Made by a program: the position numbers and the translations under genes
Origin: Hygrophila difformis
Taxonomy: Eukaryota > Streptophyta > Magnoliopsida > Lamiales > Acanthaceae
Length of the DNA: 64,000 nt
Assembly (NCBI GenBank): GCA_030278955.1
Contig: JAOANR010000006.1
Span: 10,253,915-10,317,914, forward strand
Direction of reading: 5' to 3'
Shown here: in pieces, positions 1 to 9,284 of the stretch
How positions within the stretch are numbered: position 1 is the stretch's first letter
Layout: every line of letters begins with the position of its first letter
Notes under the pieces: generated by a model
Seen by the model: the letters and a program-made list of their open reading frames with translations, nothing else
Told to the model about the DNA's origin: nothing
The model's database searches: none

Positions 1-489
1 AGTCACCACGTCAGCAGAAATGGCAATTAAGATGCGTGTGGGATGGGTTCAGCAAAGATTAAGGAAGTTATTGGATGGATTAGTCTAATTCAATACTTGT
101 GGGATGTTTTGGGAAATTTAAAAAAAATATGGGATGAAATGAGTTTTTTTTCCTTATATTTATCTATGCATATTATATTTACCAGGCTTTATCCATTTTT
201 GAATTTGTTTTGTGCTACTTAAATTAGCTCTACTAGCGCCTTATATAGTGGGAATTACACTTTTTAATGTTCTTATATATGGTTGGTTTTGTGCTAATTA
301 TCCTGGCCGGGCAACTATTGATAGGGCTAACTCTTGGCTTTCGGTGAACACTGGAATACCGGTATGTCCTTATGTTTTTTCTAGATTGACTTCGTGCTAA
401 TTTAGCTAATTTGAGGTTGATTGTCATGAGCATCACTGTCCCGGTTGTATACTTGCAACTAGACCCTGGTAAACATAGATTATGTTATA
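1..489. other. Intergenic, no gene seen
   Basis: AT-rich DNA with only short open frames that lack recognisable motifs. The first 130 bases contain loosely repeated copies of GGGATG followed by A/T runs, which may be the edge of an old repeat lying mostly outside the window. Confidence 0.5.
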
Positions 490-752
490 CTACCTCCGTT
501 TTCATGAAAATGAAACATTTGGTGTTTTGACACTATTCATTATTCTACTTTGATTCACGTTTATACAATAGTTATAGAAAGAAAAACATAGTCAAGTGAG
601 ATCTTGTTAGAATCGTCTCATCTCATAGTTTTATAATATCAAATTTTTTATAATTTTTACTTATATACAACGTGAGTTATTAACTATTAAAAACATGCAT
701 CGGACTGCGTGCGCAGAGTGAATGTTGCACATTCACAAAAACAGAGGAAGTA
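490..752. repeat. Stowaway-like MITE (CCTCCGT family), degenerate ends
   Basis: Begins TACTACCTCCG and ends CAGAGGAAGTA, an imperfect terminal inverted repeat flanked by TA. The interior shares the block GTCAAGTGAGATCTTGTTAG and the phrase GAGTTATTAAC with other copies at about 3.5, 12.1, 13.2, 14.5, 43.9 and 54.1 kb. Length near 260 bp and a TA target are typical of Stowaway MITEs (Tc1/mariner-related). It has no coding capacity. Confidence 0.75.
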
Positions 753-1455
753 ATTTTGACATGAGATGTAAAGCTCATCTCATTCTTATCGTTCAAATCA
801 TACATTATTGAGACAATTATTTTTCCTTGTGTGGAATCACATCTGTTTCTTTTCTGTTGGTATTGTTTTTCTCAGACCACATTGTGCACACAAAAAGACG
901 TCAGGTATCTGCATTATGTTGTCATCCTATAATGTCTTAAATTCTGTATTTCTGTTCTAATTTTTTTCATTTTTATGGTGTGGACGGATTTAGATGCGTT
1001 TCAGACGAGATTCATGAGAATGGAGTGTTTGGCATGGTGGGGACCAATAGTCTAACTTATGTAGAAGTGGAATGAACGACGCATAAGACATGACAAAGAA
1101 TCTCTTGCCGCTGGGATATCGATGCAATGATATACTCGTACCATCTTGTCTTGTACTATATTGTTTCTAGAGTATATTTTGCGTAAGCAATTATGTCAGC
1201 TGAGCTGTCTAGTTTCCTTAAATCCAAGGATGATCGATCACTTTGTGTTAGTGAAATATGGGCCACAGCGCACAAGAAGTAGGTCATGCATATTTTGCTT
1301 TTGAACCCACCCCAATTAATGATTGAGTGATAAGGTAAGATAATTTAGCAACCTAGCTTGTGGTTCCTGTCTGGGGAAAATTCGAATTGAAATTGGAGTG
1401 GTGGAAGCAGATGGGATATCGAAAATTGATTAATCTTCAAAGAATGGTCACTACT
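753..1455. other. Intergenic, no gene seen
   Basis: Unique-looking AT-rich sequence. No splice-consistent coding region, RNA gene or terminal inverted repeat was recognised. Confidence 0.45.
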
Positions 1456-1926
1456 AAGGCCCGTTTGGATTGACTTTTGAAAAAAGCAGAAGCCAAAAGT
1501 AGAAGCAGAAGCAGAAGTCAAAAGCAAAAGAATGTAACTTTTGTGTTTGGATGAAATGTTTTAAAAGCGGTTTTTTCTAAAAAATATGTTTGGATGAATA
1601 AAAATGAAAAGTGCTTTTAGAGTGTGGTAATTACCAAAAAGGACATGCTACTTAATATAATAAGTAATAAGATATATTTATAGTGTAATTTATATTAAGT
1701 AGTGGGGGTATTTAAGTCCTTGCACATTTTACGAGGTGCTTTTGGCTTCTGCTTTTGGGAGAAGCACCCCCTGGGCTGCTTCTTTCAGAAGCACTTTTTT
1801 CGCTTTTCGAGGTGCTTTTGCTTTTTCTTAAAAGCCAAAACAAACACCTAATTTCTACTAGAAGTGCTTTTGGCAGAAGCAAAAGCCAAAAGCATATCCC
1901 TAGAAGCCAATCCAAACGGGCTCTTA
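1456..1926 (-). repeat. MITE copy 1 (GGCCCGTTTGGATTG family), inverted
   Basis: Starts AAGGCCCGTTTGGATTGAC and ends with its inverse near CCAATCCAAACGGGC. The interior is rich in AGAAGC / GCTTCT and AAAAGC / GCTTTT blocks, so the element can fold back on itself. It is the reverse complement of copy 2 immediately downstream, and together they form a palindrome of about 0.9 kb. No 8- or 9-bp target duplication was found at its outer edge, so the superfamily (hAT or MULE) is unresolved. Confidence 0.7.
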
Positions 1927-2374
1927 GAGAGGTGCTTTTGACTTTTACTTTTACTTCTGCCAAAAGCACTTCTAGTAGAAATTAGGTGTTTGTTTTGGCT
2001 TTTAAGAAAAAGCAAAAGCACACCGAAAAGCGAAAAAAGTGCTTCTGGGAGAAGCAGCACAGGGGGTGCTTCTCCCAAAAGCAGAAGCCAAAAGCACCTC
2101 GTAAAATGTGCAAGGACTTAAATACCCCCACTACTTAATATAAATTACACTATAAATATATCTTATTATCATATTAAGTAGCATGTCCTTTTTGGTAATT
2201 ACCACACTCTAAAAGCACTTCTGATTTTTATTCATCCAAACATATTTTTTAGAAAAGGCCGCTTTTCAAACATTCCATCCAAACACAAAAGTGACATGCT
2301 TTTGCTTTTGACTTCTGCTTCTGTTTCTACTTTTGGCTTCTGCTTTTTTCAAAAGCCAATCCAAACGGGCCCTA
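1927..2374 (+). repeat. MITE copy 2, head-to-head with copy 1
   Basis: Same family as copies 1 and 3. It lacks the outer terminal repeat at the junction with copy 1 but keeps the right one ending in AAACGGGCCCTAA. Internal landmarks shared with copy 1 in inverse orientation include the 'TTTACGAGGTGC' block, the AT-rich middle and the phrase TACCACACTCTAAAAGC. Confidence 0.7.
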
Positions 2375-2837
2375 AGAGCCTGTTTAGATTGGCTTTTTTC
2401 CAAGTGCTTTTGGCTTTTGCTTCTGCCAAAAGCACTTTTGAAGGAAAAAGAGTGTTTGTTTTGGCTTTTTAGAAAAAGCAAAAGCACCTCGAAAAGCTGC
2501 AAAAGTGCTTCTGGGAGAAGGAGCCCAGGTGGTGTTTCTCCGAAAAGCAGAAGCCAAAAGCACCTAGTAATATGTGCAGAGTCATAAATGCCGCTATTAA
2601 TTTATTTAAATTACACTATAAATATATACTATCATATATAAATAGCATATCCTTTTTGGTAATTTACACATTTCAAAAGCACTTTTCACTTTTATACATC
2701 CAAACACACTATTGAAAAAAAGCTGCTTTTTAAACATTCCATCCAAACACAAAAGTTAGCTGCTTCTGCTTTTAGCTTTCACTTCTGCTTCTGCTTTTGG
2801 CTTCTGCTTTTTTTAAAAGCCAATCCAAACGGGCCCT
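2375..2837 (+). repeat. MITE copy 3, direct orientation after copy 2
   Basis: Starts AGAGCCTGTTTAGATTGGC and ends CCAATCCAAACGGGCCCTT. It has the same order of blocks as copy 2 but is more diverged, so it probably belongs to a separate insertion. It abuts copy 2 with no unique spacer. Confidence 0.7.
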
Positions 2838-2939
2838 TGTCAGCAACCTTTGTGTATTGAACCAAACAACTTTCAGGTATTATGCTAGAAATTTTTTGAT
2901 TCAGGACCTGCATATTTTTTTTGATTTCACTAGAATCAG
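2838..2939. other. Short intergenic spacer
   Basis: Ends at the first copy of the 15-bp duplication that flanks the SINE. Nothing else was recognised. Confidence 0.4.
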
Positions 2940-2954
2940 ATATGGAATTGTGAA

Positions 2955-3067
2955 GGGATGATGACTTAAGCCCAAGTGGTTAAGTTCATTGACTTCCAAC
3001 GAAAGGTTGTAGGTTGGATTCCCACCGGCATGGGCTTCCACTACTCATTTTCCAGACCTTCAATCTC
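2955..3067 (+). mobile_element. tRNA-derived SINE with 15-bp target duplication
   Basis: A 113-bp insert flanked on both sides by the exact 15-mer ATATGGAATTGTGAA (2940-2954 and 3068-3082), the long direct duplication left by target-primed reverse transcription. Inside are an A-box-like stretch TAAGCCCAAGTGG (about 2967-2979) and a B-box-like GGTTGGATTCC (about 3012-3022), the two parts of a Pol III promoter inherited from a tRNA. Lack of a clear A tail suggests age or a T-ending family. A related copy occurs near 41.85-41.95 kb. Confidence 0.8.
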
Positions 3068-3082
3068 ATATGGAATTGTGAA

Positions 3083-3527
3083 CCATTCTAATTTTTTTAT
3101 CATTATTCCCTCTGACCAAACTGTGTTTCAATTTAAACCAATCCATACAAGCTAAGCTGCCTAGGATATATCTAACCCTAGTGGATGAATTAATTAGGAC
3201 AGGGAGGGAATTAAGGGTTCATAAAATTTTATTCCTCATAGTTTGTGTAATGTAGTCATTACACTGATAGATTTGGCTTAACGATATGTAAAGTTCGCTA
3301 ACAACATTCACAAGGACAAAATTAAGCTTGGTTTACTAATATGTAATGTTCACTAACAACATAAGCAAGAGCTAATTTTGGGTTCATCATTAATGTCAGC
3401 GACGGAAGAAAATGTCCAGAGAGGAAAAGAGAACTACAAGAATTTTAATAGTAAATGTGAGCTCTATTTTTTTTTTTTTTTATTTTTTTTTTAAATTTTT
3501 TTATTAATGTTAAAGGTTTGAAAGATA
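3083..3527. other. Intergenic, no gene seen
   Basis: AT-rich, with a poly-T/A tract around 3470-3510. No coding signal. Confidence 0.45.
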
Positions 3528-3795
3528 AATACTTCCTCCGTCTCGTTAGAATTCTTATGTTTGATTTTTTGACACTAGTCACTGTTTAAGCTTGTTTCAG
3601 ATTTTTATCATAGTTATGTAAGAAAAAATATAGTCAAGTGAGATCTTGTTAGATTCGTTTAATCTTGTAGTTTAGAATATTAAATTTTTATAATTTTTTT
3701 ATTATACACAAATTAAGTTATTAACTATTAAAAATAATGTGTATTGACATACTTATCAAGTGGGTCCGTAATAATTATATTGAGACTGTAGTATA
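3528..3795. repeat. Stowaway-like MITE
   Basis: Begins with TACTTCCTCCGTCTC and ends near GAGACTGTAGTA, with the family interior (GACACTAGTCACTG, GTCAAGTGAGATCTTG, AAGTTATTAACTATT). Flanked by TA. The right terminal repeat has decayed. Confidence 0.7.
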
Positions 3796-4504
3796 AGACT
3801 AATTTAAATTCATAAGTTGTATCATTTGCACACAATGGGGACAATTTATAGCTTTTTTTTGAAAAAAAATGGATCCCCCATTTTTATATTTTTATACAAT
3901 CTTGGTCACTTTTTTTTTTTTTTTTTTCCTCTCTCTCTCTGATCTTAGTCCCGACTCCGACTCCCCGTCATGTAGGTGACATTGAATAGAATAAGAGGTA
4001 GAACTTTCTATCATTGATCTTAAATTGAACAATTTAAATAAATTAATAAAATTGAATAAAGTAATAATTAAAATTTCAATAAAAGTATGATTAGTAAAAT
4101 AAAGTAAACTTAAAGAATATAATAAATATAAAATTTAAACATAATTTAAATTAAAGTAACATAATTAAACAAAATCAATTAAATGAATTCATCATTTATG
4201 TTAGATTTAATAACAAAATAAAATAAAAAAAATTAAAACCAAAATATAATAAATTAAGAAGAAATATAATTTAGAAAAAAATAAAATTAAAGGAGATAAA
4301 GAGCTGATGATGGATGTAAATTAATATTGGATAAAAATTAATAAGCGACTCTCATTCATTCATTGTGAGTTGTTACAAATGTTGGCTCAAACTCTTAGTA
4401 TTAATTACGGATAAGAGGACAAGAAGAATCTGAATTAGAGGTATCAAAGACGCCCTAGGTAGCTACATGTGAAATGTTTTGTCATCTTATTAGTAGTATA
4501 TTTC
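3796..4504. other. Intergenic and promoter-proximal DNA of transporter 1
   Basis: Contains a poly-T run followed by a CT microsatellite (about 3909-3938) and a strongly A-rich stretch to about 4300. No gene was seen. Confidence 0.45.
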
Positions 4505-4512
4505 TATAAATA
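4505..4512 (+). promoter_or_regulatory. TATA box candidate for transporter 1
   Basis: TATAAATA about 140 bp upstream of the ATG. Transporters 3 and 4 have the same octamer at comparable distance (84 and 115 bp), supporting it as a conserved core promoter. Confidence 0.55.
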
Positions 4513-4652
4513 ATAATAGGAAATGGCAGATAGGATTTCTCCACACTCACATGAGTCACACCCTCAGCAGCTGCTAATTACTGGTAGATATATAGATTAC
4601 TCATGCGCATTAATAATTTTACAAAATTTGGTATATGCCCCCAAGTTTGAAC

Positions 4653-6801
4653 ATGGAGGAGAATGCTAACGAGCTGCAGAAAAAAAGCTCTGAAAATGGC
4701 GAAGGAAAAGAAGAGCAGCAGCAGCAGCAGCAGCAGCTTGGCCATGGCGGGATCAGGACAATGCCATTTATTCTTGGTCATCAGTACTTTCTTCTCTTAT
4801 TACTTATTTCACTTAATTAGTAGTACTACTACTATTGTACATCAAAGTTATAGAAGCTTTAAATGAATTAATGTGCAGCAAGCGATGCATGCGATAGATT
4901 CGCAGGAGCTGGTTTCCATACAAACCTCATCACATACCTCACCCAGGTTCTCAACTTGCCCCTTGTCACCGCTTCCAACACCCTCTCTAACTTTGGCGCC
5001 ACCTCCAACTTCACCCCTCTCTTTGGTGCCTTCATCGCCGACTCCTTTGCCGGCCGCTTCTTCACTATTGTCGCCGGCTCCCTATTATATGTCCTGGTTT
5101 GTCTGTCTGTCTGTCTCTCGGCGCATGCATATGTATGTTAGTTGTTAATTACTACTCCATATGTTTGTTTATGCACACCCACGTTCCTCCTGATCCTACT
5201 AGGGAATGGTTGCCATCACAATCTCAGCCGTCCTGCCCCAGCTCCGTCCGCCTCCATGCCCTACTCAACTCAACTGCCAGCAAGCCTCCAACAAACAGCT
5301 ATGCCCCCTCTACATCGCCCTTCTGCTCACCTCTTTAGGCACCGGCGGGATGAGGCCCTGCGTCGTCACATTCGCCGCTGACCAGTTTGAAATGATGAAC
5401 AAGGAGGCCAAAAACACAGATCATCATCAGTCCTCCTCCTCCTCCTCAGGGGGTTGGAATTTCTTCAACTGGTACTTCTTCACCATGGAGTTTGCCTCCT
5501 TGCTCGCTGTAACGTTGCTCGTTTACGTGCAAGACAACATTAGTTGGGCATGGGGCCTCGCAATCCCAACCATAACCCTCGCCTTATCAGTTGCCGTGTT
5601 CATTGCCGGATCCCCTCTGTACAAGAAAATCAAGCCGGGTGGGAGTCCATTTGTCCGACTGGCACAGGTGGTAGTCGCGGCCTTAAGGAAAAGGCGCGTA
5701 GCTGCTCCAGCCGATCCTCACGACTTGTATGAAAACAGATTGCTCGATGCTGATATATCCATCAATGGGAGACTTGTGCATTCGGATCAATTCAAGTCAG
5801 TTATCACATACCCTCTCCCCCCCCATTCTGTTTTTTTTAACCATTCGGAGGATCATTATCTCTGTCTCTCAAACTTCAGGTGGCTTGATCGTGCTGCCAT
5901 TGTAATGAACACGGACATAGACGAGTCGGACCAACCGAATCTGTGGAGGCTAGCAACAGTCCACAGAGTGGAAGAGCTCAAGACCATCTTAAGGCTACTG
6001 CCTATATGGGCTGCAGCCATATTGCTGGTGGCTTCCCATTCCCACATACATAGTTTCACCGTCGTGCAAGCTCGAAGCATGGACAGACACCTCTCCCGCT
6101 CATTCCAAATCCCACCGGCAACAATGTCGATATTCAGCACCCTCACTGTCATAACCGCTCTCCCTTTATACGAGCGCCTCTTCGTCCCCTTTGCTCGCCG
6201 CTTCACTAAAAATCCATCGGGGATCACCTGTCTCCAGCGCATAGGAATTGGATATGGAATCGGCATTCTCGCAACCATCGTGTCGGGGCTAATCGAGATT
6301 AAACGAAAACACACGGCAGCTGATCATGGACTGCTGGACAAACCGACCTCGACGATTCCAATAAGTGTGTTTTGGCTGGTGCCGCAATATTTCCTGGGTG
6401 GTGTGTCCCAGGTTTTCTCGACGGTAGGACATTTGGAGTTCCTGTACGACCAATCGCCGGAGAGTATGAGGAGCACCGCGGCGGCGTTGTACTGGATAGC
6501 GATCGGTATAGGGAACTACTTTGGCACGGCCATTGTGTCTTTGGTGCACAAGTACACAAGCAAGGGGGGGACAGCAGAGTGGTTGCCGGACAGGAACCTC
6601 AACAGAGGGAGATTGGAGGACTTCTATTGGCTGGCGACGGGGATTCAAGTGGTGAATTTAATGTATTATGTGACTTGTGCTTGGTGTTATACGTATAAGC
6701 CAATACAGGAACAGGACGATGTTTTTCAATGTGGAGGTGATGGGGAACGGGTGACGGGTGATAAAATCGATCAGGAATTACAAGAGATTGTTCGGATTTA
6801 G
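4653..6801 (+). CDS. NRT1/PTR family (NPF3-like) proton-coupled transporter, copy 1
   Basis: Predicted 12-helix plasma-membrane or tonoplast transporter of the POT/NPF family, which moves nitrate, nitrite, peptides, hormones or glycosides with protons. Exons read from splice sites: 4653-4776, 4879-5096, 5203-5795, 5880-6801, giving 1857 nt and 618 aa. Family landmarks are GAFIADSFAGRF in the first helices, GGMRPCVVTFAADQF, WNFFNWYFF, and FLYDQSPESMRSTAAALYW with LPDRNLNRGRLEDFYWL near the C-terminus. These resemble Arabidopsis NPF3.1, a nitrite/gibberellin-related transporter. The cytosolic N-terminus has a seven-glutamine run, and the loop after AADQF a serine run unique among the four copies. 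The proton-coupling ExxE[K/R] motif reads DACDR here, so its first acid is changed from Glu to Asp. The last intron is 84 nt, in frame and stop-free. Substrate cannot be read from sequence. Confidence 0.9.
4716..4736 (+). repeat. (CAG)7 coding microsatellite
   Basis: Seven uninterrupted CAG codons encode a glutamine run in the N-terminal tail of transporter 1. The other three paralogues lack it. It is a likely length polymorphism. Confidence 0.85.
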
Positions 6802-7727
6802 AAACGAACTCATTTGGATTTTGAGTTTGCAAATTTCATCCTGACGATACTCGTGTTATGTCTGGGTTAAATACTGAATAAGATGTTGAAAAATGGACAT
6901 CAACAACTTAACAAACTACGTGTACTTATTCATGGAGACATGACATTGAATTACATTTTATATAGATATGTGGATTGCTATGCCGGTCTTTGTGGGGGAA
7001 CACAAATTTCAGAGAAATACAAGCTTGAAGCGTATATGCTTGATTTTAAATATTGCTATGTAGAATTATACTTCATTTAGTACTTAATCAATTATTATAT
7101 CGTCCTCTATCAATGTTCGTTTTTATCCCATATGGTCTAAGGGGCCGATTTTGCTGACAATTGAATATGATCACAATATAATTGAATTTTTGTTTTTAGT
7201 GATAGTCCGTGAGTGAATTCTATCATTCCAATTTCCACATAATGTCGACCAATCAAAATCTTGACAGAATTCTCCATTTCTTGACCTGAAGTGAAGTGAG
7301 AAGGGGACAACACATACCCACCCAGCTATTGGAGTTTGGACAATTGAGGGTGGAGAGACATAAACGAGTCACGCTGTCAGAAAAGAGTTGAAAGAAATAA
7401 GTCAACAATTAGACTGATATACAATTCAAATACTGTTTTAATTCTTTATTGAGGGTAAACAAGGAATAAAGTAACCATTCAAAAGAAGGAAAAATAAGAG
7501 GAATAAGAGAACCCTGTGAATGAATAACCACCTAGTCACCAAGCGAAAAAAATAACCACCTAGTCACAGGCTCACAGCCTCAAACCCTTAATATTGTTTT
7601 AGAATTTGAACTGAATCAGATTGTAACAGAAAAATCACATGTCGAATAAAATTGTGCACACAGAATAAAATCTACAAATAATCAAAAGCACTAAATAAAG
7701 TGAGAAACACCACTATGGTGTTTATAT
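6802..7727. other. 3' flank of transporter 1 and intergenic DNA
   Basis: The region just after the stop presumably holds the 3' UTR. No poly(A) signal can be fixed by eye. The remaining DNA is AT-rich without coding signal. Confidence 0.45.
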
Positions 7728-8946
7728 ACTTCTTACTTCTTCCGTTGTTTTGTTTTGTTATGTTTTGTTTTTGTTTTTTTAAGTGTAACATATCCTATTT
7801 GTAAGAAGTTCAATACACACTTTAAATATTCATAGTAATAAAATTTTTAAAAGTTGAAACGAATCCAATATGATCCCACTTGATAGAGCTGTCAATTTGG
7901 GCCGGGCCCGTTGGGTCGGCCCGCCCCGCATTTTTACCCGCAAGGTAAAAAATGCGGGGCGGGTTTGAATTTTAAGGCCCGTTTAGATGCCGGCTTTGCG
8001 GGTTAGGCCCGCGGGCTTTGGCTTTTTTTTTTTAACTCCTTGTTATATTTATTTAATGTTAATGAATATTGTTTGGTTAATTCAAAGTCTACCATAAAGT
8101 CACCAAATATATATTTAAATAATTATTTCGGTTACTTATAAAATTATAAATTATAATACAAATAGTCATATTTTCTATTATTTCTCTTCTTATATATATT
8201 ATTCGTGTTATTCTTTTAAGTTTAAAATTCCTTATTATTTTATTTATTAAATTTTTTTAGCTAGGTTATTTTATTTATTTATTAAAATTTGTGAATGCAA
8301 TTAAATTTTCATAATTTATTGTCAGTTATCTTATTTTTAAAATATAAAATTAACGAATTATATATGCCAAAACAAATTAACTTCCTAAAGACTCCAACCG
8401 TCAGACCCAATATTTTTATCAACTCGATCATTACTGATAAACTTTTTATCTTCAACAGTACTATATTTTTAGAATATAATACACATATTTAGTATTACAA
8501 ATTATAATAAATCTTTAATTTTATAAAGAATTATTCAACAAACCCCTTATTAAAGCAAATAATTATGCCAAAAAATACACTTTTAAGTATTTATAATTTT
8601 AAATATTAATTATAAATCTTTATTTCTCATTCTTAATTTATACAACAAAAAAGATATCCCATTTTTATTTTTTTACACTAAAAATTTAATTTTTAAAAAT
8701 TATTAAAAGGCCCGCGGGTCGGCCTGCATAACCCACGGCACGCGTGTGGGCCGGGTTGGGCCTAGGTATTTAGAGCCCACCCCGTTCAAGCCCGCAAAAC
8801 GTGGAGGCCCGTGCGGGCCGGCCCGTTTTGACACCTCTACCACTTGATTATATTTTTTTTTGTATAATTATGATAAAAATCGAAGTCAAACTGCTACAAT
8901 AAATAGTAATAAAAGATAAATTGTAACACTTAAAAATGTGAGTATA
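7728..8946. repeat. Old CTTCCGT-type MITE split by a hAT insertion
   Basis: The left half (7728-7883) starts TACTTCTTACTTCTTCCGTTG and the right half (8840-8946) ends AAAATGTGAGTATA. The halves become continuous when the element at 7884-8839 and one target copy are removed. The interior phrases CACTTGATTATA and ATTATGATAAAAATCGAAGTC are the reverse complement of the Stowaway-like family seen elsewhere. Ends are poorly preserved. Confidence 0.45.
7884..8839. mobile_element. Non-autonomous hAT element, 956 bp
   Basis: Terminal inverted repeats TAGAGCTGTCAATTTGGGCC (left) and, read inward from the right, TAGAGGTGTCAAAACGGGCC, with GC-rich subterminal palindromes of GGGCCGGCCCG type. Flanked by the exact 8-bp duplication CCACTTGA (7876-7883, 8840-8847), the hAT signature. 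The interior is AT-rich and has no transposase, so it depends on an enzyme supplied elsewhere. Confidence 0.85.
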
Positions 8947-8947
8947 T

Positions 8948-9284
8948 AGCATATATGAAACCATGTTCAGAGTTTGGACTTCTAGATTGAATACATGGTT
9001 AATCATACATCCTAAACATAACAAACTATAGATAGTGATTAGTGTACAGAACTATACTATCATCACATGGCATATAATTGAGCCATTTTTTTTCCTCCAC
9101 CTTTAGTCCCCACCAATCTTGACTCATATATTTGAAAGTCTTGCACTTGCACTCTTATTTCTTCTACAAATACTAACAAGATAAGCTTTTTTCTCTTCAC
9201 TAGTCACTACACTCGCAGGCTGACTACAAATACAAGATCCTCGTCTACTGCAAATTAAACTACAATATAATCGAACTCCTGAAT
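8948..9284. other. Upstream region of transporter 2
   Basis: Position 9165-9172 reads TACAAATA where the paralogues have TATAAATA, so the core promoter may be weakened. The sequence just before the ATG (GAATATGGAGGAGAAGGC) closely matches that of transporter 4, evidence that 5' UTRs were duplicated with the genes. Confidence 0.45.

Noticed and set aside
212..436. Short open frames on both strands at the left edge
   Set aside because: Under 70 codons, no motif, no splice context, overlapping each other.
4663..5148. Alternative short frames around exon 1-2 of transporter 1
   Set aside because: Out of frame with the transporter. The splice model with phases equal in all four genes explains the region fully.
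5856..6648. Minus-strand open frames opposite exon 4 of transporter 1 (and similar ones opposite exon 4 of copies 2-4)
   Set aside because: They recur at the same place in all four paralogues because the sense sequence is conserved. No motif is present and codon phase follows the sense gene.
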